Shown here in pieces: positions 8,629-17,195 of a stretch of 64,000 bases of DNA. Positions within the stretch are counted from its first letter, which is position 1. Each line of letters opens with the position of its first letter. The stretch is from NCBI GenBank assembly GCA_902494765.1, contig CABUUK010000003.1, forward strand, positions 1-64,000, given 5' to 3'. This DNA is from an uncultured Collinsella sp. (GTDB lineage: Bacteria > Actinomycetota > Coriobacteriia > Coriobacteriales > Coriobacteriaceae). Both the position numbers and the translations under genes were made by a program. The notes beneath the pieces are model-generated. The model searched no databases. It was not told the DNA's origin and saw only the letters and a list, made by a program, of their open reading frames with translations.

Positions 8629-10389
8629 ATGGAATCGATCGTTAAGTTCTTGGAGAAAGGTCAGCCGTACTTCGACAAGGTCTCTAAGAACATCTACCTT
8701 CAGGCCATTAAAGACGGCTTTTTGGCAGCAATGCCCATCATCCTGTCTTCTTCTGTCTTCCTGCTTATTTCGACCCTGCCGGGCGTTGTCGCCACGGTCG
8801 GCGGCTTTACGCTGCCCGACTGGTGGAACGTCGACGTCGTGAACTTCTGCAACAAGGTTTACAACTTCACGATGGGCGTCGTGGGCATCATGGTCGCCGG
8901 CACCACCGCAAGCGCGCTGACCGGCTCCAAGAACCGCCGCATGCCTGCCGGCAAGGCCATCAACGCCACGAGCACCATGGTCGCCGCCATGTGCGCTATG
9001 CTCATCTTGGCCGTTACCCAGACGAGTGCCAAGATCGACGGCGCCGATGTCTCGGTGTTCTTTACCGACAACATGGGCACCAAGGGCCTACTGAGCTCCT
9101 TTGTCGCCGCATTTGCCACGGTCAACATCTATGCCTTCTGCATTAAGCGAGACATCACCATCAAGCTGCCCAAAGAAGTCCCCGGCGCCATCGCCCAGAA
9201 CTTCCGCGACATCTTCGCCTTCAGCTTCTCCATCCTGTTTGTCGCCGTCATCGACGTTATCTGCCGCACCTGCTTGGCCGTCCCGTTTGCCAACGTCATC
9301 TCCACGCTGGTGAGCCCGCTGTTCGCCGCTGCCGATTCCTACGCCGGCCTCGCCCTCATCTGGTTCATGATCCCGCTGTTCTGGTTCATGGGCATCCACG
9401 GCCCCTCGGTCGTTAAGCCTGCCCTCAACGCCGCGCTGTTTGGCAACATCACCACCAACCTCGCCACGCTGCAGGCCGGCGGTCACCCCGCCCTCGCCCT
9501 GACCGAGAACTTCGGTAACTACATCGGCGAACTCGGCGGCACCGGCGCCACGTTCATTGTCCCGATCATCTTCCTGCTCTTTATGCGCTCCAAGCAGCTC
9601 AAGGCCGTCGGCAAAGCCTCTGTCGTACCCGTGATGTTCGCCGTCAACGAACCGCTGCTGTTCGCCGCGCCCATCATCCTCAACCCGTACTTCCTGATCC
9701 CGTTCCTGTTTGCCCCCGTGGCCAACGTCCTCATTGGTAAGTTCTTCATCGACTTTTTGGGCATGAACGGCTTTATCTATGCCATGCCGTGGGCACTCCC
9801 CGGACCGATCGGCACCTTCATCGACACCAACTTCCAGCCGATCTCTCTGGTCCTGGTTGTCGTCCTGCTGGTCGTTGACTTCTTAATCTACTACCCGTTC
9901 TGCAAGGCCTACGACAACGTCCTGTGCAAGCAGGAGGCCGAGACCCTGGCCGAAGAAGAGGCCGAGGAGACCAAGGCCGTCAAGACCGCTGCCGCCCCCG
10001 CCGTTGAGGCTCCTGTTGTCGAGACCGCTTCTGCCACTGAGGCCTCCGCAGCTCCGTCCGCCCTTAAGGGCAAGGATCTGAGGGTTCTGGTTCTGTGCGC
10101 TGGCGCCGGCACCTCTGCACTGCTCGCCAACGCGCTTAAGGAAGGCGCCGACGAGCTGGGCATCGACATTACCGCCAACGCCGGTGCCTACGGCAGCCAC
10201 TACGCCATCATGGACCAGTACAACGTCATCGTCCTGGCTCCGCAGGTTCGCACCTATTACAACGAGATGAAGGCCGACACCGACCGCCTGGGCATCACGC
10301 TGCTGTCGCCCAAGGGCAAACAGTACATCGACCTCACTAAGGATCCCAAGGGTGCCGTCGCCTGGATCGAGGAAAACCTCGAGGCATAA
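8629..10389 (+). CDS. PTS lactose-family EIICB permease (cassette 2)
   Basis: The 586-residue permease has a IIC domain with FMGIHGPSVVKPAL, LGGTGATFIV and NEPLLFAAPI, then an Ala/Glu-rich linker. The C-terminal IIB domain has phosphocysteine C490 in VLVLCAGAGTSALLANAL. The start follows GAGGAG. It is more similar to the cassette 3 permease (shared IKLPKEVPGAIAQNFRDI) than to cassette 1 (NITVKMPEQVPPNI), which points to a duplication within the cluster. It needs a separate IIA, for which the only local candidate is the gene at 163. The terminator hairpin follows 30 bases after the stop. Confidence 0.92.
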   Translation: MESIVKFLEKGQPYFDKVSKNIYLQAIKDGFLAAMPIILSSSVFLLISTLPGVVATVGGFTLPDWWNVDVVNFCNKVYNFTMGVVGIMVAGTTASALTGSKNRRMPAGKAINATSTMVAAMCAMLILAVTQTSAKIDGADVSVFFTDNMGTKGLLSSFVAAFATVNIYAFCIKRDITIKLPKEVPGAIAQNFRDIFAFSFSILFVAVIDVICRTCLAVPFANVISTLVSPLFAAADSYAGLALIWFMIPLFWFMGIHGPSVVKPALNAALFGNITTNLATLQAGGHPALALTENFGNYIGELGGTGATFIVPIIFLLFMRSKQLKAVGKASVVPVMFAVNEPLLFAAPIILNPYFLIPFLFAPVANVLIGKFFIDFLGMNGFIYAMPWALPGPIGTFIDTNFQPISLVLVVVLLVVDFLIYYPFCKAYDNVLCKQEAETLAEEEAEETKAVKTAAAPAVEAPVVETASATEASAAPSALKGKDLRVLVLCAGAGTSALLANALKEGADELGIDITANAGAYGSHYAIMDQYNVIVLAPQVRTYYNEMKADTDRLGITLLSPKGKQYIDLTKDPKGAVAWIEENLEA

Positions 10390-10423
10390 GACGCTGACGC
10401 CACCTGCCGCCCGCAGAAAAAAA

Positions 10424-10462
10424 TGGCCCGTGCATCGATGCGTGATGCGCGGGCCATTTTGT
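10424..10462 (+). terminator. rho-independent terminator of cassette 2
   Basis: ATGGCCCG and CGGGCCAT pair, with an inner GCATC/GATGC helix, followed by TTTTGTTT. An A-run lies on the 5' side, so it could also act on the opposite strand. Confidence 0.75.
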
Positions 10463-10483
10463 TTAGACCGCACCCGTCCTCCT

Positions 10484-10622
10484 GTTCATCTTAATCTGCA
10501 ACATCTAGCCGAGTTTTTGGGTCCCAGCTGTTACAGATCGAGGTGAACGCACAGGCCAAGCCAAAAATCTCAATCTGTAACATGTAGACCACTTTTGACC
10601 GTCTAGTTGTTACAGATCGAGA
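10484..10622. repeat. two palindromic units of the ~80-bp-period repeat (copy set 2)
   Basis: Unit 3 (10484-10548) matches unit 1 (centre GCCGAGTTTTTGGGTCCCAG) and unit 4 (about 10568-10622) matches unit 2 (centre ACCACTTTTGACCGTCTAG). Core CTGTAAC/CTGCAAC motifs are 79 bp apart. As in set 1, they lie between the cassette terminator and the 3' end of a convergent LacI gene. Confidence 0.85.
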
Positions 10623-10645
10623 CAAACGGAATAGGCCGAGCACGT

Positions 10646-11656
10646 CTACGCCCGCAAGTCCTTTACGCTGGAACGCTCGACCAACACGCCCGAGACGAGC
10701 GTACGGCTTCTGGAGCTCGGAGCTTCCAGACCCGCGACGACCTCGTTGAGCGCACGGACGCCCAGCTCGCGGTGGCGAAACTTCACCGACGTCAGAATCG
10801 AGTTGGGAATCGTCTTATAGAGCTCATCGTCGAAGCCGATCACGGACACATCATTGGGCACACTGAGCCCTTTGTCACGTAGAGCCATCATCACGCCGTT
10901 TGCCATGCAGTCGTTAGCAGCGAGGACCGCCGTGCAATCGGGCTTATCGGCAAGCACAAGGCCCGCGGCATAGCCACTATCCGCATTCCAATCGCCTTGC
11001 AGAGGCTCGGGCGGCTCAATGCCACGCGCCTCGAGTGCCGCACGCCAACCTTTCATACGGCACTGGCTCGACAACGACTCTTTCTTACCAGAGACGAAGT
11101 ACACGTTTTTATGCCCGTGGTTCAAGAAGTACTCGCACGCCATGCGCGCGCCGCCCTCTTGGTCGTCACTGACGGTGGAGCAGGTAGGATGTTCCATCGG
11201 TGTGATAATCACCGTCTTGAGGTCTTTCGGTGCCTCAAAAGTATCAAAGTCATCGACCATCTGACGCAGGTTGAAGATCATGCCATCAACAGGCAGCTGC
11301 GACATCCTACGCGCCGCTTCGGCAAGGGTCATCTTCTCCCCCGCCCGCTTTTTGATCATCGTGAGCGCAAAGCCGCGTTCTTCGGCGGCATCTGCGATAC
11401 CGTCAATCATGTCCACGGCACCGCCCGACAAGTGGAACAGCACCACGCCAATGCACCCGTAACGGCCCAACTTGAGCGAACGCGCGGCAAAGTTGGTTCG
11501 AAACCCGAGCGCCTCCATTGCGGAATGAACCTTATCGCGTGTCGACTCTCGCACGCTATCGGGCTCGTTGATCACACGCGAAACCGTCTTGAGAGAAACA
11601 CCCGCAGCAATCGCCACATCGTTCATTGAGACATTTTTCTTGTCCATCGTTGCCAC
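10646..11656 (-). CDS. LacI-family transcriptional regulator (cassette 3)
   Basis: About 336 residues with helix-turn-helix MNDVAIAAGVSLKTVSRVIN and a C-terminal sensor domain. The GTG at 11656 is preferred as start because GGAG lies five bases upstream; the ATG at 11647 (MDKKNVS) is the alternative. It is divergent from the EIICB gene at 11932. The gap holds a 24-bp perfect palindrome and a second similar site, which I take as its operators. It is the third of three LacI paralogues in 11 kb. Confidence 0.88.
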   Translation of the reverse strand: MATMDKKNVSMNDVAIAAGVSLKTVSRVINEPDSVRESTRDKVHSAMEALGFRTNFAARSLKLGRYGCIGVVLFHLSGGAVDMIDGIADAAEERGFALTMIKKRAGEKMTLAEAARRMSQLPVDGMIFNLRQMVDDFDTFEAPKDLKTVIITPMEHPTCSTVSDDQEGGARMACEYFLNHGHKNVYFVSGKKESLSSQCRMKGWRAALEARGIEPPEPLQGDWNADSGYAAGLVLADKPDCTAVLAANDCMANGVMMALRDKGLSVPNDVSVIGFDDELYKTIPNSILTSVKFRHRELGVRALNEVVAGLEAPSSRSRTLVSGVLVERSSVKDLRA

Positions 11657-11729
11657 TACTTCTCCAGTCGGTTTTGCATCGCTTGCTTTTTGCGTTCTAG
11701 CATACACTACCTGCCCGACTGACAAATCA

Positions 11730-11759
11730 ACCGTTTACCGGACAATATCGACCGCTCAC
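11730..11759 (+). promoter_or_regulatory. 9-bp direct repeat at 21-bp spacing upstream of cassette 3
   Basis: ACCGTTTAC (11730-11738) and ACCGCTCAC (11751-11759) are 21 bp apart. The intervening CGGACAATATCG resembles the spacer of the box at 31931. Confidence 0.5.
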
Positions 11760-11786
11760 CCGTATATCCTTGTTGCTCTTCCAAAA

Positions 11787-11830
11787 ATGTCTTACGTTGT
11801 CATTAACGAAATGACAACGTTGTCATTTCG
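11787..11830. promoter_or_regulatory. tandem LacI-type operators O3a and O3b
   Basis: O3a is ATGTCTTACGTTGTCATT (11787-11804). O3b has the perfect palindrome AATGACAACGTTGTCATT (11810-11827), symmetric out to 11807-11830. Their ACGT cores are 23 bp apart. Confidence 0.65.
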
Positions 11831-11931
11831 CAATGCCTTCCTTAAGCAGGAAGGTTTCCGGGCAGTCCTGACCATCCATCGACGACCAGTTCCATCCACA
11901 TGCATCGCGCATCAAGTAGCAAAGGAGCTCT

Positions 11932-13710
11932 ATGGACGCCATCGTAAAGATGCTCGAAAAGCATCAGCCGTTCTTTGAGAAGATCTCGAGGAACATCTAC
12001 CTCCAGGCTATTAAGGACGGATTCCTTGGGTGCATGCCCATCGTCCTCACCTCTTCGATCTTTCTGCTGATCGCCACGCTTCCCGGCGTGGTCGGCATCA
12101 CGCTGCCCCAGCCGCTCATCGACTGGTGCAACAAGCTGTACAACTTCACCATGGGTGTCATGGGCATCATGGTTGCCGGCACCACTGCCAAGAACTTCAC
12201 GGCATCCATGAACCGTCGCATGCCCGCCGGCAAGGTGCTCAACGACGGCTCCACCATGGTGGCCGCCCAGTGCAGCATGCTGCTGCTCGCTGTTACGCAG
12301 TTCACCACCAAGTTCAACGGCTCCGAGCTTTCGGTCTTCGATTGCACCAGCATGGGTACGCGCGGTCTGTTCTCGGCCTATATCGCCGCGTTCATTACCG
12401 TGTGGGTCTACAAATTCTGCGTCTCGCGCGATCTGACCATTAAGCTGCCCAAGGAGGTTCCGGGCGCCATCGCTCAGAACTTCCGCGACATCATCCCCTT
12501 TGGCGGCGCCGTCATCATCTGCGGCATTATCGATGTCGTCGTGCGCAACCTCATGGGCGTTCCGTTCTCCGAGCTGCTTATCAAACTGCTCTCCCCGCTC
12601 TTTACCGCTGCAGAAACCTATCCTGGCCTTATCCTTATCCAGGCAGCCACCGCGTTCTTCTGGTTCATCGGCGTCCACGGCCCCTCGATCGTCCAGCCGG
12701 GCATCGACCCCATCCGTCTTGCCAACCAGGCCGAGAACCTGCAGGTTCTGCTGGCCGGTGGTCACCCCGCCCATTCCCTCACCTTCAACATGTCGCTCGT
12801 GGGTGAGTTCGGCGGCACCGGCGCCACGTTCATCGTGCCGCTTCTGCTGATTCTCTTTATGAAGTCCAAGCAGCTTAAAGCCGTCGGTAAGGCCTCGATT
12901 GTTCCTGTTGCCTTCGCTGTCAACGAACCGCTGCTCTTTGGCGCGCCGATGATCCTTAACCCCTACATGCTCATCCCCTTTGTTGCCGCCGGCTGCGTCA
13001 ACGTGAGTGTTGCCAAGTTCTTTATCGACAACGTGGGCATGAACGGCTTCTCCTTCGTGGTGCCTTGGGCTACCCCTGCCCCCATCGGCATCTTCATCAC
13101 CACGAACTTCCAGCTTATCGCCCTGGTATTTGTCGCGATCATCATCTTGCTGGACGCCATCATCTACCTACCGTTCTTGAAGGCATACGATAAGCTGCTC
13201 TGCGACCAGGAGGCCGAGCGCGCCGCCGAGCTGGGTCTCGAGTCCGATGGTGCTGCCACCATCGCCGCCAACGCCTCTGCGCCCGCTATCGAGCAGACTA
13301 CCGTCTCCGTCGAGCCGACCGCCGCTGCCGCCGACAGCAAGCCTGTCGCCGATCAGCCCGAGCCCGCCGCCGACGCATCCGCTAAGAAAGATGTCGACGG
13401 TCTGAAGGTCCTCGTCCTGTGCGCCGGCGCCGGCACCTCTGCCATGCTTGCCAACGCCATCAAGGAAGGTGCTGCGCAGACCGGAGAGAACATCGCCTCC
13501 TCCGCAGGCGCCTATGGCCAGCACACTGCCATCATGGATCAGTACGACGTTATCGTGCTTGCCCCGCAGGTCCGTAGCTACTACAACGACATGAAGGCCG
13601 ACACCGATCGCCTGGGCATTAAGCTGCTCGCCCCGCGCGGTAAGGAATATATCGACCTTACCCGCGACCCCGCTGGCGCCATCAAGTGGCTCCGCGAGAA
13701 CCTCGACTAG
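11932..13710 (+). CDS. PTS lactose-family EIICB permease (cassette 3)
   Basis: The 592-residue protein has the IIC signatures FIGVHGPSIVQPGI, FGGTGATFIV and NEPLLFGAPM, a long Ala/Glu/Pro linker (about residues 430-485), and a IIB domain with phosphocysteine C497 in VLVLCAGAGTSAMLANAI. The start follows AAGGAG. It transports and phosphorylates a beta-galactoside-type sugar. A GH1 gene follows after a short hairpin. The cassette order (permease, then hydrolase) matches cassette 1. Confidence 0.92.
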   Translation: MDAIVKMLEKHQPFFEKISRNIYLQAIKDGFLGCMPIVLTSSIFLLIATLPGVVGITLPQPLIDWCNKLYNFTMGVMGIMVAGTTAKNFTASMNRRMPAGKVLNDGSTMVAAQCSMLLLAVTQFTTKFNGSELSVFDCTSMGTRGLFSAYIAAFITVWVYKFCVSRDLTIKLPKEVPGAIAQNFRDIIPFGGAVIICGIIDVVVRNLMGVPFSELLIKLLSPLFTAAETYPGLILIQAATAFFWFIGVHGPSIVQPGIDPIRLANQAENLQVLLAGGHPAHSLTFNMSLVGEFGGTGATFIVPLLLILFMKSKQLKAVGKASIVPVAFAVNEPLLFGAPMILNPYMLIPFVAAGCVNVSVAKFFIDNVGMNGFSFVVPWATPAPIGIFITTNFQLIALVFVAIIILLDAIIYLPFLKAYDKLLCDQEAERAAELGLESDGAATIAANASAPAIEQTTVSVEPTAAAADSKPVADQPEPAADASAKKDVDGLKVLVLCAGAGTSAMLANAIKEGAAQTGENIASSAGAYGQHTAIMDQYDVIVLAPQVRSYYNDMKADTDRLGIKLLAPRGKEYIDLTRDPAGAIKWLRENLD

Positions 13711-13724
13711 TTCCTCCCTCTGTT

Positions 13725-13751
13725 GGTGCCCGGATCCCCAGTTCGGGCACC
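13725..13751 (+). other. intercistronic stem-loop between EIICB and GH1 gene
   Basis: GGTGCCCG (13725-13732) and CGGGCACC (13744-13751) form an 8-bp stem with no T-run. It corresponds in position to the hairpin at 3856 in cassette 1. Confidence 0.5.
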
Positions 13752-13785
13752 TCTCCCTATTCGTATCCCACAGAAAGGATGACTC

Positions 13786-15207
13786 ATGACCAACCCCATG
13801 CAGTTCCCCGACGGCTTTGTATTTGGCGGCGCCACCGCCGCTTACCAGGTTGAGGGCGAGACCCGCACGCACGGCAAGGGCAAAGTGCCCTGGGACGATT
13901 TCCTGGCAGCTCAGGGTCGCTTCTCCCCCAATCCCGCAAGCGATTTCTACAACAAGTACCCGGTCGATATCGACCTGTGCCAGCGCTTCGGCATCAACGG
14001 CATCCGCGTCTCCATCGCTTGGAGCCGCATCTTCCCCAATGGCACCGGCGAGATTAACCCCGAGGGCGTCGCTTTCTATCACGAGCTTTTCGCCACCTGC
14101 AACAAAGCTGGCGTTATCCCCTATGTCACGCTCGATCACTTCGATACGCCCGAGGCCTTTTACCAGAACGGCGACGAGGGTTTCCTGACGCGCACGACGA
14201 TCGACGCCTTTGTCGAGTACGCCAAGTTCTGCTTTGCCGAATTCACCGAGGTCAAGCACTGGTTTACCTTTAACGAGATCCCCGCGACCGCCGAGGGCAG
14301 CTTTATCGTCGGCAACTGGCCGCACGGCGAGAAGTATCGCCTGGATAAGGCCTTCCAGCTCATGCACAACATGATGCTGGCCCATGCCAAGGCCGTCGTC
14401 GCTTTCCACGAGGGCGGCTTTGAGGGCGAGATCGGCATTGTCCAGAACCTGGAGCCCAAGTATCCCCTCGACCCCAACAACGCCGCCGACTGCGAGGCAG
14501 CTCGCATGGCCGACGTCATCAACAACCGCTGGGTACTCGACGCCACCTTCCGCGGCCACTATGCAGCCGATACCATGGAGGCTGCGACCGAGCTGGCCCA
14601 TATCGCCGGCGGCGAGCTCGACGTCCGCGACGAGGACATCGCCGCGCTGACCGCCGCGCTCCCCTACAACGATTGCCTGGGCGTCAACACCTACAAGTGC
14701 CAGTTCCTGCGTGCCGCCGAGGGCGAAAACGACATCAACCACAATGGCACCGGCGACAAGGGCTCCTCGCGCTGGTTCCTCAAGGGCGTGGGCGAGTCAT
14801 GCGTGCGTGAAGGCGTACCCACCACCGATTGGGACTGGATCATCTATCCCGAGGGCCTGTACGACCTGCTGCTGCGCATTAAGAACGATTACCCCAACTA
14901 CAAGAAGATCTACATCACCGAGAACGGCATGGGCTATAAGGACGACTTTGAGGACGGCTTTATCGACGACGCCCCTCGCATCGACTACATGCGTCAGCAT
15001 CTCGCGTGGATCCTCAAGGCAATCGACGGCGGCGTAAACGTCGACGGCTACTTTGTGTGGTCGCTGCAGGACCAGTTCTCCTGGACCAACGGCTACAACA
15101 AGCGCTATGGCCTGTTCTACATCGACTTTGAGACCCAGAAGCGCTATCCCAAGGCGAGCGCGTACTGGTACAAGAACGTCGCGGAGACCGGCCTGCTTAT
15201 GGCCTAG
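13786..15207 (+). CDS. GH1 6-phospho-beta-galactosidase (LacG-like, cassette 3)
   Basis: The 473-residue enzyme has FVFGGATAAYQVEG, acid/base Glu in HWFTFNEI (E164), nucleophile in YITENGMG (E379) and the phosphate site FSWTNGYNKRYG. It shares long runs with the cassette 1 enzyme, for example the N-terminal RTHGKGKVxWDDF. The start follows AAAGGA. One odd point is the residue before the active-site Asp/His: LDHFDTPEAF replaces the LHHFDTP of the other two. A strong terminator and then a four-unit palindrome array follow. Confidence 0.9.
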   Translation: MTNPMQFPDGFVFGGATAAYQVEGETRTHGKGKVPWDDFLAAQGRFSPNPASDFYNKYPVDIDLCQRFGINGIRVSIAWSRIFPNGTGEINPEGVAFYHELFATCNKAGVIPYVTLDHFDTPEAFYQNGDEGFLTRTTIDAFVEYAKFCFAEFTEVKHWFTFNEIPATAEGSFIVGNWPHGEKYRLDKAFQLMHNMMLAHAKAVVAFHEGGFEGEIGIVQNLEPKYPLDPNNAADCEAARMADVINNRWVLDATFRGHYAADTMEAATELAHIAGGELDVRDEDIAALTAALPYNDCLGVNTYKCQFLRAAEGENDINHNGTGDKGSSRWFLKGVGESCVREGVPTTDWDWIIYPEGLYDLLLRIKNDYPNYKKIYITENGMGYKDDFEDGFIDDAPRIDYMRQHLAWILKAIDGGVNVDGYFVWSLQDQFSWTNGYNKRYGLFYIDFETQKRYPKASAYWYKNVAETGLLMA

Positions 15208-15227
15208 TTTCAGTCACATACCCTGTC

Positions 15228-15276
15228 GGCCGCATGTGAATCCCCCACGGGCTCGCATGCGGCCTTTTTGTTTTTT
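15228..15276 (+). terminator. rho-independent terminator of cassette 3
   Basis: GGCCGCATG (15228-15236) pairs with CATGCGGCC (15256-15264), followed by TTTTTGTTTTTTGG. Confidence 0.85.
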
Positions 15277-15296
15277 GGTGAGCCCGAGCGGATCAT

Positions 15297-15600
15297 TCGT
15301 CTCGATCTGTAACATCTAGCAGGGATTTTCGGCCCCAGCTGTTACGGATCGAGACAAACAGAACGCCCGAGCAGAAATGTCTAAATCTGTAACACGTAGC
15401 CCACTTTCGACCGTCTACCTGTTACAGATCGAGACGAACGCGCGGGCCAATCCATTCAATCTCAATCTGTAACATCTAGACGACTATTTCACCCCTATCC
15501 GTTACAGATTCAGACAAATGGAATCGGCCAGGCAGAAAATCTCGATCTGTAACATCTAGATGAGCTTTTCTCCCCTAACTGTTACAGATCGAGACAATCG
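15297..15600. repeat. four tandem palindromic units with an exact 80-bp period (copy set 3)
   Basis: CTGTAAC motifs lie at 15307, 15387, 15467 and 15547, exactly 80 bp apart. Each unit pairs a left arm of the type CTCGATCTGTAACATCTAG with its reverse complement. The ~15-bp linkers between units are also alike. No gene lies in 15,208-15,938; the rest of that stretch holds the terminator, a further hairpin and the control region of the next gene. Confidence 0.9.
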
Positions 15601-15660
15601 GATGGTAGAATCCAAACTATCCAATCAGCTATGGAGCGCAGCCTCAAGTTTTCGGTATCA

Positions 15661-15713
15661 CGAACGGGCTTTCGGTATCATTTGGTGCTGATATGACACC
15701 AAAAGCCCGTTCG
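15661..15713. repeat. imperfect 20-bp inverted repeat
   Basis: CGAACGGGCTTTCGGTATCA (15661-15680) pairs in 18 of 20 positions with 15694-15713. The 10-mer TTCGGTATCA also occurs as a direct repeat at 15651. It is unlike the 80-bp units. Function is unknown. Confidence 0.6.
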
Positions 15714-15802
15714 GCTATGCGAGAGAATCCGGTGCGCCAGCTCGGCCAAACCACAGGCCCACAAACTTCATTTACCCGCAGAACGTCACTGCATCCACGT
15801 TT

Positions 15803-15915
15803 GCGTGTCAAATCGCGTCACATTGACACGTAAAATGACACGCAAATTTTTTCGTGTCATAATTTTGACGCGTAAAATGACGTGTAAAATTTTACGTGTC
15901 ATTTTTCACGTCAAA
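15803..15915 (+). promoter_or_regulatory. array of TGACACG / CGTGTCA half-sites before the AlbA-type regulator
   Basis: About eight copies of TGACRYG in both orientations (for example GCGTGTCA 15803-15810, TTGACACGTAAAATGACACG 15823-15842, CGTGTCAT, TTGACGCG, TGACGTG, ACGTGTCAT, CACGTCA) fill this AT-rich tract just upstream of the gene at 15939. A multi-site operator for autoregulation is likely. Confidence 0.6.
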
Positions 15916-15938
15916 TTGAAGCGAAACGGAGCAACACG

Positions 15939-17195
15939 ATGCAAGAATCCAAAGATCTTGAATTCAAGGAATGCGTCACCAATTCGTTCCTTAAAACCGT
16001 CTCCGCTTATGCAAATGGCACGGGAGGACGCGTTCTATTTGGAATTAACGACGACGGAGAAGCCGTTGGCCTCGATGATCCCAAGCAGACCTGCCTAGAT
16101 ATCGAAAACAAGATTAACGATTCGATCATCCCCCAGCCTGACTACTCCCTAAAAATCAACGAGCTCGATGCAACCGTAGAGCTTACGGTCTTTCCCGGCA
16201 GATCGAAGCCTTACCTATACCGCTCGAAGGCATACAAGCGCAATGACACCGCGACCATACCAGTTGATACCCTAGGCCTTTCGCGTCTTGTACTCGAGGG
16301 TCAAAACCTCTCCTTTGAACAGCTCCCGGCAAGCAAGCAAGATCTATCTTTCACCGTTTTAGAGAATCGCCTAAAAGCAAAGCTCTCACTTCAGTCATTC
16401 ACAACCGATACTCTCAAAACCCTCGGCCTGCTCGATGAGACCGGAACCTACAACAACGCGGCAGAACTGCTCGCGGACGAGAACGATTTCCCAGGTATCG
16501 ACATGGCGGTGTTTGGCGACACCATCAATCTCATTAAGCAGCGCAAAACTCTCGAACATGCATCGGTTTTAACGGAGATTGACGGCGCTCTTGAACTATT
16601 TGAAACTCAGTACTGTTACGAAGAGATCAAGGGAATGGAGCGGGTCCGCAAGGAGCTCATTCCGCTCGAAGCATTCCGCGAGGCCATTACCAATGCAATC
16701 GTTCACAGGACTTGGGATGTACCCGCGCACATTCGCATCTCGATGTTCGACGACCGCGTGGAAGTCGCCTCGCCCGGCGGCTTGCCAGCAAGCATGACTG
16801 TCGATGAATACCTGTCCGACATGCTATCCGTTAGACGCAATCGTATTCTTGCCGAAGTCTTTTTGCGCCTGGGTCTTATCGAAGCCTTTGGAACGGGCAT
16901 CATGCGAATTCGCGACACCTATAAGGACAGCGTCAGAAAGCCCCGGTTTCAAGTTTCGGATAACGCCATTGTGGTCACACTTCCCCTGCTCATGGATAAC
17001 CCGGGGCTCAAGGGCGACGAACTTATCGTATTCGAACTGTTGAGTAGCGCACATCCTCAATCGACAGGTGAGCTTGCAGCCAAAGTTAGCTTCAGCCGCT
17101 CGAAGCTCAATCGCATCCTCAAAAAACTCGTTGAGACAGGCCTGGCGACAGTTGAAGGCACCGGCAGGGGGCAGAAGTATCGCCTGCTGCGTTAG
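15939..17195 (+). CDS. AlbA_2 / HATPase-type transcriptional regulator
   Basis: The 418-residue protein begins with an AlbA_2 (Schlafen AlbA-like) domain, seen as ESKDLEFKE, SAYANGTGGRVLFGI and the basic YKRNDTATIP. A central HATPase_c_4-type region follows (EAFREAITNAIVHRTW, FDDRVEVASPGGLP, FGTGIMRI). It ends with a winged helix of about 55 residues (STGELAAKVSFSRSKLNRIL). Such proteins are annotated as putative regulators or nucleic-acid-binding ATPases. The start follows GGAG and lies behind a dense half-site array. Its stop touches the stop of the convergent DeoR gene with no gap. Lower GC and different codon use than its neighbours hint at horizontal acquisition, which is inference. Confidence 0.85.
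   Translation: MQESKDLEFKECVTNSFLKTVSAYANGTGGRVLFGINDDGEAVGLDDPKQTCLDIENKINDSIIPQPDYSLKINELDATVELTVFPGRSKPYLYRSKAYKRNDTATIPVDTLGLSRLVLEGQNLSFEQLPASKQDLSFTVLENRLKAKLSLQSFTTDTLKTLGLLDETGTYNNAAELLADENDFPGIDMAVFGDTINLIKQRKTLEHASVLTEIDGALELFETQYCYEEIKGMERVRKELIPLEAFREAITNAIVHRTWDVPAHIRISMFDDRVEVASPGGLPASMTVDEYLSDMLSVRRNRILAEVFLRLGLIEAFGTGIMRIRDTYKDSVRKPRFQVSDNAIVVTLPLLMDNPGLKGDELIVFELLSSAHPQSTGELAAKVSFSRSKLNRILKKLVETGLATVEGTGRGQKYRLLR

Noticed and set aside
13168..14742. A 524-codon open frame antisense to the cassette 3 EIICB and GH1 genes
   Set aside because: It is antisense to two genes with full catalytic motifs and its translation is low-complexity Gly/Val/Leu. Similar antisense frames over the other cassettes were also dismissed.
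15297..15600. The tandem 80-bp units as a CRISPR array
   Set aside because: Repeats are palindromes of ~60 bp with similar linkers, not short repeats separated by unique spacers, and no cas gene is present.
15805..16098. A 97-codon frame starting in the TGACACG array
   Set aside because: It overlaps the AlbA-type gene in another frame and codes for repeats from the operator array.
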